Origin: Isoetes taiwanensis
Lineage: Eukaryota; Streptophyta; Lycopodiopsida; Isoetales; Isoetaceae
Assembly (NCBI GenBank): GCA_021234155.1
Contig: JAJEKV010000019.1
Span: forward strand, 1,250,339 to 1,314,338
Direction: 5' to 3'
DNA: 64,000 nucleotides
The notes under the pieces were generated by a model that ran no database searches, was not told the origin of the DNA, and was given only the letters and a program-made list of their open reading frames with translations. Positions 1 through 10,172 of the stretch are shown here, piece after piece (the first letter of the stretch is position 1; each line of letters opens with the position of its first letter). The position numbers were made by a program, and so were the translations under genes.

Positions 1-1121
1 CTACATTGCGAAAGATTCAGCAGCCCACCTCCTAGGCCAATTGACTACGAAAGTGTGTTGCACATGATATAGTTTGGCTTCTTCTTCGAAGGGTGGGCTT
101 CTCGCCACAAAACTTGGTCCCTAGGGCAATGTCGACGCTCGAGTCCATTGGCAGACAGATCACGGTTCCGAGAGGGGAAGGTGCCCGTCCGTCGCTGTGG
201 CCTTCTTTGGAGAGGAATTTTGGGGCAAGCTACTTCCGGTGGTTTTAGGGTCCGGTTCAAGGCGCCAACCCCTCTACATCAAGACACGGCGCAAGGTCCT
301 AGTCAACTCGACAAGGATAGAGCTCCTCCAAACGTAAACCCTATGAGCTGCCGTGTTCTCCCAGTGGTTTGCGTTTTGGGTGCCGAAGTTTTGGTCTTTT
401 GCACTTGGGACGTGGGCCGATCACATGCGCTTGAGAACACAAGCAAGGGGAACCGGACGGAATGGAGTTTGGACCTGCACTCCTCCCGCTGTGGCGCTTA
501 GAAGTCAAGGGCGCTTTGCAGTAGCAAGACATTCAGAAATTGTAATTAATGCATAGTACGGACTTAAATTTGATTTTTTGTCAGCTAGCTTCCTAAGTCA
601 TCGCCAACATACAGCCAACTTTCAAAAATTTTGGATAAGGTTTAGATCAAACAGTTTGCACTAGAACAACCCGCAGTAGCCTGTTGTTGGCAGCCGAAGG
701 CACACTTGCCCAAGTCAAACAAGGCCAGGACCTTGCAAGGCACCCTCATTAGAGGGGAGAGTCCCAACCCCGTGAGGCGCAGCCCCAAAAGCTTCCCCGA
801 GGCAGCCTTTTCTTGGCAGCTCACGGGGGCGACGCTTAAAGACCACACTCCGGATCTCGGTCTCGTGATCCCAATCGCTGAATCCTTTGTTCCGTGAACC
901 TGGTCCGAGAAGGTCCAAAAATCCAACATCCGTCCGGAGAACATATCAAACCGCTAAGCGCCCCGCGGGCGACAAAGTAGAAACCAAAGTGTTTTGTCGT
1001 CGGACATTAAGTGAGGTTCAAATGCCGATCCGACTTCGCCACATCGTCCGAATGCCAAAATTACCCTAGGGACCGGAAGTTACACTACGGGCTTTGGCAA
1101 AAGAAAGAAACACTTACGCCT
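1..1121 (+). repeat. 1.1 kb tandem-array unit, left copy
   Basis: The unit opens with the words ctacattgcg and cacctcctaggccaattgac, and the same opening returns at about 1122. The same unit is found three times in tandem at 55436-58720. Landmarks in order are the opening words, a region around ggttttagggtccg (about 243), a region around tttggtcttttgcacttggg (about 390), ttgcccaagtcaaacaaggc (about 706) and aaaattaccctaggg (about 1056). Short reading frames in it are not conserved between units, so I see no coding function. The array probably continues left of the window. Confidence 0.85.
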
Positions 1122-3215
1122 CTACATTGCAAAAGATTCAGCCCACCTCCTAGGCTAATTGACTCACGAAAGTGCGCTGCACATGAGATAGTTTGGCCCT
1201 TTCCGATCCTCGTCCAGACCTTGCACGTTGTCCTCGCCAGAGGGAGGATGTTGACGCTGTATCACGAACCTTAAAACCACCCGGAGGCAGCTTTTGTCCC
1301 GAAGCGCCCTCCCCCAAAGGTCGCGACGATGGACGGCAGCTTCCCTTTCGTAATCGCGAATCGACTATTCCAATGGACTCAACCGGGCATTATGCAGGTT
1401 ACCAAGTTTCAAGGGCGTAAGACCACCCCATCTCCAAGAAGCTCCAAAGCGCCTCATATCCAAAGACTTCAGAGTCAATTGGCTTTGGTCGTGGAATACC
1501 GCCATGTGTATGCGTTCATGTTCCCTTCTTTGGAGAAATTGACCGTAACCGGGTGTAATGCTGCCATTCCCGACATAATGGAGAAGTCAAATCGCCATTC
1601 CCGAGACCCCCGAGGAGGCGGATTGTTCCAAGGGAAGCATTGATCGCGGAAAAAATCATATTGTTGTGGAGATTCTAATTCTCGTGAGCCGCCCCGCGGT
1701 AATGTACCGCTTAGTGACCATGTCACTGGCCAATTTCTCCAAAGAAAGGAACTAGGATATACACCATTTATGTTGTCTTTATCTAAGCCATGCAAATGTA
1801 ATAATATTTTCATGCTCCACCCTTTATCTCCATCTTCAATACTTGACATACTTGGCTTTGATCGCCATCATCTAGGCAAGAATCGCTTCCATCCTTTTCT
1901 TTTTCTACTCTTTGGTTTTGATTGTCATCAACTATCTCAAAGATTATCTAAGCCATGAGTTAAATTCGAGCTCATAACCCTATTTTCAAGAGACGGACCC
2001 CATCGAACGCTAAAACCAATTGGCCGATATGTCCGTGAGATTGCACATTCCAATTGGGATTTTAAATTTCTATATTGATAATCCTTATTGACCGATTTGA
2101 GCATAGGATCTTCAGATTTTGCAATGCTATGTAGATGAGTCTGCTTAATCATATGCAAGAGGAGATGCTGCTATTCCCACTTCAATCCAAGACCAGAGCC
2201 TATCTAACAATAACATCCTTAGATTGAATATGAGAATATAAGTATAAGAAATGCTAGAACAAAAGATAACTGATTATAAAGATCCAAAACTTGAACAAAA
2301 TACTCAAATATTCTCAAATACTTATCCAATGTCGCCGAAAGTACACTCGAATACTTATCTAAATAAACTTGAATACACCGCGGATTAGAGTACAAATATC
2401 ACGCAAAAAATGTCGAGATCGTGAGGTTGCCTCAAAGGTGGAAGAGGAAAATTTCACACCAATGTCACAAGACATCCAATAATGCCTTCAAAGAAATCCA
2501 GCTCCCGCAAATAATTTGTTAACTTTTCCAAATAACCGACGTAAAGATATCGTGCAAGCTATTGTATTCATCTCTCTTCTTCTTCAAAAAGCTCTAGCTG
2601 GTCTTCTATTTCCTCTAATACTTCATCTTCGCGAATCGCGATAGTTCCCGGAGGATTTCGCGGACGCCGGCCGGCACACGATCAACCATACTCAAACGCC
2701 TTTCCAATGGCGTTATTCAGATAGTAGGGCGATGCATCCCGTGATCCTCACATTAGAAAGAGCTACAAATAAGGGGCTAAGAACGATAATGAACAAGGAG
2801 GATTATGAGAAAGGAAATACAAAATGTAACCTTAGATCGCCTCCCCACGGGATGCTTGCTAGAACTAGATGTGAAGCTGCCAAGCTCTTGTTGCCTCAAC
2901 CAAGAATATTTGAAGCGGCTAGGGTTTTGATGTCGCTTTGTAGGTACAATTAACTTTTTTTTTTTGTTTTGCCAACGCCGATATTGACCGCTTTTGACCA
3001 GATATCCGCCGAAAGCATCGACGTTTATATCGAACGCCGATTATCGACGCCGCCTCAGAATATTTCCGAACAGTATGAAAACCCATGACCTATTTCGAGC
3101 AAGCAAGAAACTTGGAGGAGCGTTTATTCGGGCGATTTTTGGCGCCCATCGGTCTTGAAGCCCATTTCCCTTTGCCAAGCAAGCTCCGTATAGGTATGTG
3201 CTTGGATCAACCATC
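1122..3215 (+). repeat. Non-coding part of the 6.4 kb segment, after the last 1.1 kb unit
   Basis: The first 70 bases repeat the opening of the 1.1 kb unit and then diverge at about 1195 (gtttggccctttcc). The same switch occurs at about 58795 in the second copy. The rest is collinear with 58723-60825. I see no conserved reading frame, RNA gene or transposon terminus in it. A GC-richer patch with CG-containing words lies near 2980-3060, just after a short T run. Confidence 0.7.
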
Positions 3216-3690
3216 TCTTTTTTTGAATCCATGCTTGTTTTTTTCCAAGTTTTTGGGCTTTATGTTCTTGTTGTTTGTTCTTCCCATTCTCATCAATCTT
3301 GGCCTCTTTTAGTTAATTCTTCCATCCCCTTTCCATTTTGATCCCTTCCAATGTTTCTATCCTCATATTTGCCATGCCCTTTTTTTATTCTTGCTTCTTT
3401 GCTCTTCCAAATTCTTGCTTCTTCTTTTTCTTCTTCCAAATCCCTCCCTCTTCTATATTCTTTTCCGAATTTTTACATCCCTTTCTCTCATCATCTCTTC
3501 CTCTATTTCTTCTTCTTCTATTTCTTCTTCATCATCCTCCTCCACTTTTTTTTCTTCTTCTTCCTCCTCCTCCTCCATTCTTCTTCTTCTTCAATTTTTT
3601 TCATCATTCGCTTTTTCCTCTTCGATTCTTCCTCTATTCTTTTCTTCGTCGATGAAGGACTGCTTTCCTTTGTTTTTTTTTTTTTTTTTA
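3216..3690 (+). repeat. Pyrimidine-rich tract of imperfect TTC/TCC repeats, copy A
   Basis: About 470 bases are almost pure C and T on the plus strand, with runs of ttcttcttc and cctcctcct ending in a long T run near 3680. It is repeated at 60820-61295. It creates long open frames rich in Ser, Phe and Leu in all three plus frames. These are compositional artefacts, not genes. The tract lies upstream of the ORF1-only LINE and could belong to its 5' leader. Confidence 0.85.
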
Positions 3691-4084
3691 TGCAAGGTCG
3701 ATGAACGACCTTGCAATGTTTTGTTTCTTACTTAGTTTAATATTTTTTCTAACCATTGATGTCTTGTTTTGCATGCATAACTCCTAACAAAATGCGTTTT
3801 TTTGCGAATCCACAACTAACACCTTGTACTTATTCCGTAAGAATTTATTTTTAATACGTTTAAGTTTAATGCTTTGTTTAGGTTTAAAAAAACTTGGGGA
3901 GACTTGGGCAAGGGGCATGGTCGACTCCACCTTGAGTGGAGGGGACTAAGTGCTTCGGGTCCAAGCTCACCTACTACTCTTGTAAATTTATTTGCTAATG
4001 TATTTAGGGTAATCCACGAATCCTTTTTTTTCTTTGTATTTTTTTATGCATTGTCGATAAATTAGTTTAATTTGGTTTGTAGGT

Positions 4085-4306
4085 ATGGCCCCAAATGTGA
4101 AGACACAAATGCTTAGTGAGATTAGACGTGTGCTCATAAATGAGATATGTGCCAACGAAAGTCCCGACAGGGAGACGCAAACTGGTCAACGTCTCGACCA
4201 TTTTGTAAGGCATGTCCAAAGGAAGTGTCAAAATGAGTTAGCATGCCACAAAGCATCCAACCACCGAGCACATAGCACAGGGAATCAGAGTTCGCTCCAG
4301 CCTTAA
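4085..4306 (+). CDS. Unrecognised 73-aa open frame inside the 6.4 kb segment
   Basis: The frame begins MAPNVKTQMLSEIRRV and ends NQSSLQP. It follows directly after a T-rich stretch ending ttggtttgtag, which would serve as a splice acceptor, so it may be a later exon. The second copy (from 61686) keeps the same start and the middle, but is shifted where A reads gacagggagacgcaaac and B reads gacgaggcataaaccc. I recognise no family. It may be the N-terminal part of the LINE ORF1, since it is charged and lies upstream of the RNA-binding part. Conservation could simply reflect recent duplication. Confidence 0.35.
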   Translation: MAPNVKTQMLSEIRRVLINEICANESPDRETQTGQRLDHFVRHVQRKCQNELACHKASNHRAHSTGNQSSLQP

Positions 4307-5047
4307 ACGACCTCCAGTACGGTCCTTCCAGTATTTGCACATCCAAAATCGGTTACCCTATTGCAACAGCTCCGCACCAATACATGCCGCACAGGTTCTT
4401 TGATCATCTTCTTAGCTTTGATTTGAATTGTCCTAGCTTTGATTTTCTTCGGTCTAGCATAGCACAGACATGATCCAGCATAATAGCACAGGCATAGCTT
4501 CGGCTTGCCTTTTATCCACGATCATGTAGGTCAGATCAGATCATGTAGTCCAGCATCAACAACATCAAGAATCAGGCATCAATCAAATCATTTCGGCATG
4601 TCGAAGATGCAATCAAAACCCCAGCATACACAGCCCAGCCAGATATTTGCCTTGCAATTCCATCCGGCCACGAATTTGTCTCCAGATTTTGCCCTGTAGA
4701 TTGCTTCAGCCATGACTTGCAGGATTTGGCCCATAACCGCCTGCCCAACATCCCCCACCTTTCTGCACAAGGATTCAGTACATCATCGGCAAGACCAACA
4801 CAGCATTTTCGACATATCGTTTTGATTGCTTTTTGATTCTTTTAGACAATTTTATGTCCCAAAAAAGAAGGAAAACAGTTTTCATTTTTTGTTAACCAAA
4901 GATAGCAGCTTTTTATTTTCACAACTTGTGCTTCACTTTGCTCCACAAGCCTCCGGCCAGAGCTTTGATCTTCCTCGATATCCCAAAATACGCCTTGAAG
5001 TTCTCGCCTGAATTTTCATAGCCCAATATACAAGAAGACCAAAAAAT

Positions 5048-5335
5048 GTGCTCGCTTTTGGAAGGTTTTACGCCATGATCGATCGCTCGGGTAAAAATTC
5101 TACCACACGGTGGGGATCTTCTCAAGCAGCCTTTGAAATTAGAGATAAACTTTGCCCACGTCTCTCAGCAGCAGAACATGATACGCTATCTCCTGCCTTG
5201 GAACATACAATATTTGCCTCTAGTGTTATGATAGAAGCTCAACGGTTCCTTCAAATACTGATTACGCTTTCTTCCAAGACCCTGTCGAATTGCCCTACAG
5301 AGCCATCACCCTCTTTCAGGCCGCAGCGTAGATAG
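5048..5335 (+). CDS. Possible middle part of the LINE ORF1, copy A
   Basis: A 95-aa open frame holds a stretch rich in Leu, Ala and charged residues (for example EIRDKLCPRLSAAEHDTLSP). This fits the helical segment that precedes the RRM in L1-type ORF1 proteins. The same segment is open at 62675-62941. The next 200 bases contain several frame changes before the RRM begins near 5545. Comparison with the second copy shows those bases differ mainly at CAG and CTG words, so the frame may be continuous in the real genome. Assignment to ORF1 rests on position and composition, not on a diagnostic motif. Confidence 0.4.
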   Translation: MLAFGRFYAMIDRSGKNSTTRWGSSQAAFEIRDKLCPRLSAAEHDTLSPALEHTIFASSVMIEAQRFLQILITLSSKTLSNCPTEPSPSFRPQRR

Positions 5336-5544
5336 CAAGATGCTCTGACCGATCGGGACTTGACAGCCGTAATGCATGTAGACCGAAGCTAGGGCCGGAC
5401 ATGAGCACAGATGCCAGGACTTAGACAGCTCCAGCCTCATGCAAGGATACCATAATGACTGATGTACAGGTAACTCCAGGTTCAAGCATAGACACAGATT
5501 TTCACAAGCATGGGAGCAGGTTCCATCACCGATAGCTGATCCCG

Positions 5545-5951
5545 AGCAAGATAGAGGACTTAATCTACGCATAGTGGGGCTACCTGAGACAGACTCTTGC
5601 TCAGATGCTGAACAAGCTGCAAATTTTTTCACTGATATCATGCACATTCAGCAGCCTAGTATTGCCATAGCCCGGCGAGTTGGGGCCCAGAGACCGGACC
5701 GACCTCCTCATATAGCCGTACACTTCAGCACCTCTCAGGACCGATTATATGTGCTCCAGCACGACGATCATTTGAAGAATACTAGATTCTCGGTTCAGGA
5801 GGATCTCTCCCCTGTACAGTTAACTAGGCGACGGGGGGAGTTGTGTAAAGTCCGAGAGGCTCGGATGCAGAACAAATGGGCAGTGTACAGAGGGGGCACA
5901 GCTTTCATTCGCGACCACTGGCCTGAGCACCCTTGGATGGGATATGCATAG
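5545..5951 (+). CDS. L1-type ORF1p, RRM and C-terminal domain
   Basis: This encodes the nucleic-acid-binding part of an L1-type ORF1 protein (Transposase_22 family), which coats LINE RNA and acts as a chaperone. It starts with GLNLRIVGLPE, the typical first strand of the RRM, continues through ARRVGAQRPDRPPHIAVHF, and enters the C-terminal domain with FSVQEDLSPVQLTRRRGEL and KVREARMQNKWAVYRGG. The sequence ends DHWPEHPWMGYA and a stop. These match the order of RRM and CTD motifs in animal L1 ORF1p. The other common plant L1 ORF1 type (zinc knuckle, DUF4283) is not seen. No ORF2 follows. The equivalent frame in copy B is broken by several small changes. Confidence 0.75.
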
Positions 5952-6120
5952 TGCCTTATTAGTTAGCTCTTTTTGTTATTTATTTCATGTTTTGTTACGG
6001 GGCTTCGTCTCCATGCTGTACTTTGTTTAGGCTTAGGCCTTTTTGTTCTGTTGGGGGGCTCATGCCCTCTTTCTTTATTCTGGTCCCATAACCCGATAGG
6101 GTTCTCGTGGACGATAAAAA

Positions 6121-6141
6121 ACTTATCTTATCTTATCTATC
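6121..6141 (+). repeat. TTATC repeat, 3' tail of the LINE, copy A
   Basis: The words cttatcttatcttatct lie directly after the conserved 3' UTR words cgtggacgataaaaaa. The same tail follows the same words at 63738-63755 and, extended, at 11023-11045. A simple-repeat tail instead of poly(A) is known for several non-L1 clades, so its pairing with an L1-type ORF1 is notable. Confidence 0.8.
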
Positions 6142-6213
6142 CATACTAATAAATCGAGACATATTGCTTATACAGGATGCCATTCATTGCTCATATGTGT
6201 TACATGCATCAAG

Positions 6214-6427
6214 AGCAAGTCGCGGCTTGTGCCTTGGAACCCGTGAGTCCGCTTTTGGGAATGCCACGGGGTGGCCTGGGAACGTTTCGAGAGTACTTAC
6301 CGCCTAGGGGCGACATGGGGTTATATTTTTAAATGGGTAAACTTTCGTATGTTAAGGTGGCTTTTAATTAAATTATAAAGTTCTCTTATAAAAGCCACTA
6401 AAAATATGGGGTTGATGTGGCATCACC
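6214..6427 (+). mobile_element. Partial gypsy LTR, plus orientation
   Basis: This begins tgttac and matches the start of the LTR at 10736 (words gcaagtcg, gggaatgcca, ggtggcctgggaac, cttaccgcctagggg, tatttttaaatgg, gatgtggcatcacccca). It stops at about 6427, where the sequence switches to the reverse complement of the element's integrase. The full LTR at 10736-11651 is longer. The start is shared with copy B at 63814. Confidence 0.75.
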
Positions 6428-7090
6428 CCATTCTGCGGTAATGCCAACTCATATGATGTGGTATCTAACCTTTTAACAGTCTTAAAAGATCCAATATATC
6501 TCGAGGTTAACTTAGGTACATGCCTTTTAACCAACGATTTAAGGGTGCTGATTCGTAATGATGAAGAATACACAATCCTTAAGAACACATAGTCTCATAG
6601 GTAACGTCACATCTATGCTTATTAGCATACACCTGAGCGCGATCTTGTGCTGACATTGAAGCAAAATTGCATTCATGTCATCCAACATATTCACGGCGGC
6701 ATCCGTCTTTAGATACTTATGTATACCAGCATAAGTTCTGGAATTTCGCCCCATCATAGCAACAAAGGGAGTCATCTTAATACTCGTATGATGGCTGTTA
6801 GTTATACGCAAACTCTAGATAAGGCAAATACTCCTCCCAACGGGTTTGGCATTCATGGACAAAACTTCTCAACATATCCTCCAGGATCATGTTGATTCTT
6901 TCAGTTTGGTCATCCATTTATAGGTGGTTACCACTACTCGTTCTCAAACGTACCTTAAGAACTTTCATAAGGTCCCTCCAAAAATGACCTATAAACTTGG
7001 TGTCCTGATCACTTTTGATAAACAAAGGCAAACCAAAAAGAGGGAAAATATATCTCATATATGCAGTCTCTGCATATTGTCTAGGGTTCT
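6427..7090 (-). pseudogene. Inverted fragment of a Ty3/gypsy integrase
   Basis: The minus strand reads integrase sequence matching the plus-strand copy at about 9785-10440, including SHHTSIKMTPFVAMMGRN and TYAGIHKYLKTDAAV. It also reaches the chromodomain-proximal words (complement of gccaactcatatgatgtggt at about 6447). The two arms are inverted relative to each other with about 2.7 kb between them. The frame is broken repeatedly. It directly abuts a plus-oriented partial LTR, an arrangement no intact element would have. Confidence 0.8.
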
Positions 7091-7102
7091 AGCAATCAAG
7101 GA

Positions 7103-7366
7103 TTGCTCTTCTTGGAACCCCCTGGCACAGTAGTAACTGTTGTCGCAGTCGCCAGCAATAGTGCTGTTGGAGTATTGCTCCCAGAGCCTACTCCACTGAC
7201 AACAGTACTCGCCCTGCTAACTGCCAAGTCTGCCTGTGGAACTGGATTGCCCCTAGGGTGTCTGGTACCACTGAGAGGTTGCTCACTAACAGCAGTTATG
7301 GAAGGAGCCAATGTCGAAAAAACTTTTCGGTCTTGGATAGAGTTCTGTAAACGATTCAAAGATTAG
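7103..7366. other. Region open on both strands, unrecognised
   Basis: An 87-codon frame is open on each strand (plus 7103-7366, minus 7096-7359). The plus reading is rich in Val, Leu, Thr and Ala, and the minus reading in Ser, Thr and Pro. It sits between the inverted integrase fragment and the first part of a plus-strand integrase. It may be gag or protease-linker sequence of the same element, but I see no motif that decides this. Confidence 0.3.
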
Positions 7367-7395
7367 TATGCACCTCATTTTGATAGTCGCCATGC

Positions 7396-7575
7396 ACTAA
7401 TATCACTCCAAGAGTCAATGCAAATCAGGACTTCATAGTCTCTTTGCCTAGAACTGTAAGGCAGAACACTCAGGTATGGGTGATTGTTGATTGCCTAACT
7501 AAGTACGCCAAATTTATGGCCTCAACACTAGAGTTGTCCACTGGACCATCTGCGGTCCATGAACTAAAATTGGTT
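7396..7575 (+). pseudogene. Gypsy integrase, start of catalytic core
   Basis: The plus strand reads DFIVSLPRTVR, then VWVIVDCLTKYAKFMA, the beginning of the DDE core of Ty3/gypsy integrases, with the first catalytic Asp in the VDxLTK motif. The remainder of the core appears only at 9730-10170, after about 2.1 kb of AT-rich sequence. The integrase is therefore split. Confidence 0.7.
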
Positions 7576-7599
7576 CATCATACCTCTGCCACTTAAACC

Positions 7600-9680
7600 C
7601 ATATGTCTAGAGATGAACTTCTCCATTTTGCAATCTACCACCACTTTTTGAATCTTCACTTGATTCTTTATGATGTATAAGAATTTCATGACCAATGGAT
7701 TCACCCATATCTTGTGGTGATTGTCCAAACCTCATACAATTTAGCAGTTTTTGTACTAGTCCAGAACTGCATTCTTCGTGTTTTCTAGCACAAAGGGGTC
7801 CAAACCTTGCTAAAATCAAAAGCAAATGATGTTTTATGATGAAACATATTAATTTGCATGTTCCCAAGTTTTCACTATTATATGACATTAGATGAAGTCG
7901 CCATACCCAATTTTGCTCAAAAGGGTTGTTTGAGGGTATGAATTATTTCTCTCTTACTATTACAAGTTTTGGCCTAATTCTTGTGGCCATAAGTTGTTGA
8001 CTCTAAGAGCTATAGTTCAATGTTTTTTTGAAGCATTCATAAGTTATAATGCTTTCAATGTTGATTAAAGAATCTCTTATATAGAATTTAGGACAAAAAT
8101 AAATCTAAAATGATTCAATAAAACTCGTATATCATCTTTAGAAGGGTAACTAAAGATGTACGCTATGCACTACAATTATATCTACGTAGATTATAATTTT
8201 ATCAACCTATATCTAGTAGCTAATCATGCATTCTCTACATTTGGTTGTGTTTGTGACTACACGGTATTGGAGTTTAAGTATGCTAATTGTACATATAAGT
8301 TCATCTTTTAGGAAATGCTATATTTTTAATGAATGCAAGCCTTCATTAGCAATATAGATCTCAAATTTCATGTCAAAATGACGTAGTAGTTGCAAGATTT
8401 AAATATAAATATCCATGGACCATTAATGGTAAATACTTGGACTTGTCAAAATTTGAATTACTTAATCAAGATGGCACTCTTTTTCAACTCACATATGATA
8501 ACACATGTGCATAGAGATCCTTGATGTCATATGTTGCAAAAAACACAAAGAAATCTACTTCTCTCTTGCTATCACTACTGTATTTGCTGCCAGAAGTATT
8601 GTAGGTTAAGTATGATAATAATGCATGTAGATAATCTTTCATGATATAAACTATATTTTTTTATGGATGCAAGCTTTCCTTGGTAATATAGATCTCTAAT
8701 TTCATGTTAAAATAATTTGCTATATGCAAGAGTTGAATACAAATGGCCATTGACTATTTATGGTCCATAATTTATGGCAACTTGTTATGTCTTAAAAATA
8801 TAACTTTTGAAGGTCACAACTCAAAGCATATGCTTCAAAATTCATGAAAGACGTAATTTAGCAAATAATTTGAAGTTGATGCTAAAATGCTTAATCCAAA
8901 TAAAAAAATATGTGTATTACATATTTTTAATGAATAGAGTGACTCATGAACTACTCATTTGCAAAAATTCACATTGCAATCGATTAACATGAGGAAGTTC
9001 TTGAATTATAAACAAACTGTGGACCAAGAATGGTCTCAGGACAGAAATCTTTCATGATTTTTTTAGAACAAGTACTATGTTGTTTTGTGTGCTTTTTTTT
9101 TTGCATTTGTCTCATATTGTTATAAGCTTTCATATTATAATATTTTGAAGGACAAACTTCAATCATTCTTCTTTTTCTTTTCAGTATAGACATAAATTAT
9201 TGATCGATCGTATTAAAAATTGTACGAAAAAACCAAAACATAGAAATCAAGACCAATAAACATTTTTCTAGGATGAAACAACTTGTTCACTACTTATATT
9301 CCAAATTCCAAGCCAAAATTCATTTATTGGAAAAAGTTAGAGATTTGATTCGAGAACAGGCTTCTGGGAACCATTATTGGTCCACAGAAGACAGAAAACA
9401 GTTTTGACCCTGTCATGTTCGAAGAACTCTATCTTCCTTCTCATACCTCGGAATGAGGTGTAGTTTTTTGTATTGTATTCTTTAACTTGCATAGGAAAAT
9501 AAGAAAATACTGAAAAAATTCAAAAAAATCGTTTCATTAAGACAGTTTTACCTTATGTAAATGTAAGGCAGTCTTGGCATGACCCCCTTGGATTTACAGA
9601 ATCGAGGTAGATAAATTTTTAAGTATTTTTTATATGGAATATGACTGCCGTATATGAACTTCTAAGAAGGCTTTTGTTGA
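7600..9680. other. AT-rich insertion without recognisable genes
   Basis: This stretch separates the two halves of a gypsy integrase. It is AT-rich, with only short unconserved frames. Two partial internal repeats are visible: the words atgcaagc, ttcat, ggtaatatagatctc and aatttcatgt occur near 8330-8380 and again near 8660-8710. I found no terminal inverted repeat, RNA gene or protein motif. Confidence 0.5.
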
Positions 9681-9701
9681 ATTTTGAGCCATTGATTTTA
9701 T

Positions 9702-10172
9702 ATGAATTTTAAAGTGAACAGTGCAAATGCACCATTTTTGGTCCATTGCCTGACAACTCTAGTGTTAAAGGAGGATGCTACTGGTCCAGATGTAGCAACT
9801 GCATATATGAGATATGTTTTCCCTCTTTTTGGTTTGCCTTTGTTTATCATAAGTGATCGGGACACCAAGTTTACATGTCATTTTTTGAGGGACCTTACGA
9901 AAGGTCTTAAGGTACATTTGAGAATGAGTAGTGGTAACCACCCACAAACGGATGGCCAAACTGAAAGAATCAACATGATCCAGGAGGATATGTTGAGAAG
10001 TTTTGTCCATGAATGCCAAACTCGTTGGGAGGAGTATTTGCCTTACCTAGAGTTTGCATATAACAACAGCCATCATACGGGAATTAAGATGACTCCCTTT
10101 GTTGCTATGATGGGGCGAAATCCCAGAACTTATGCTGGTATGCATAAGTATCTAAAGACGGATGCCCCGTGA
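9702..10172 (+). pseudogene. Ty3/gypsy integrase core
   Basis: A 156-codon open frame encodes the second part of a retroviral-type integrase core. FIISDRDTKFT carries the second catalytic Asp and HPQTDGQTERIN the catalytic Glu. FAYNNSHHTGIKMTPF and VAMMGRNPRTY follow, as usual for plant gypsy elements. The family joins cDNA to host DNA in the nucleus. The N-terminal core is missing here (see 7396-7575). After the stop at 10172 the C-terminal part continues in broken frames. Confidence 0.85.

Larger units (their letters stand above)
4082..6147 (+). mobile_element. ORF1-only LINE (HAL1-like), copy A
   Basis: A non-LTR element is indicated by an L1-type ORF1 C-terminus ending at 5951, followed by about 170 bases of 3' UTR and a tail of ttatcttatcttatct at about 6121-6141. 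No endonuclease or reverse transcriptase lies between ORF1 and the tail, which is the layout known as HAL1 (half-L1) in mammals. The 5' limit is uncertain. Candidate leader sequence includes a short open frame at 4085-4306, a Gln/Pro/Ser-rich stretch at 4505-4800 and an open frame at 5048-5335. An L1 partner would be needed for movement. The 3' UTR words cccataacccgatagggttc and cgtggacg recur in a separate truncated insertion near 10910-11045, which supports a real LINE family with this tail. Confidence 0.65.
1..6384 (+). repeat. Copy A of a duplicated segment of about 6.4 kb
   Basis: This block is repeated in direct orientation at 57617-64000, in the same order throughout. It holds the end of a 1.1 kb tandem array, a pyrimidine-rich tract, an ORF1-only LINE with a TTATC tail, and the start of a gypsy LTR. 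Long stretches are identical by eye: 5941-6170 matches 63557-63786 without a difference that I can see. Most differences elsewhere fall at CAG, CTG or CG words. The copy runs off the left window edge in the tandem array and continues past 6384, where its partner is cut by the window end. Shared transposon insertions inside both copies mean the duplication came after those insertions. Confidence 0.9.

Noticed and set aside
148-1643. Open frames of 60-124 aa in the 1.1 kb units and just after them
   Set aside because: The frames are not kept between the tandem copies or between copies A and B.
3338-3735. Three overlapping 105-117 aa frames rich in Ser, Phe and Leu (and their counterparts at 60782-61304)
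   Set aside because: They come from the pyrimidine-rich repeat, are open in all plus frames, and show no motif.
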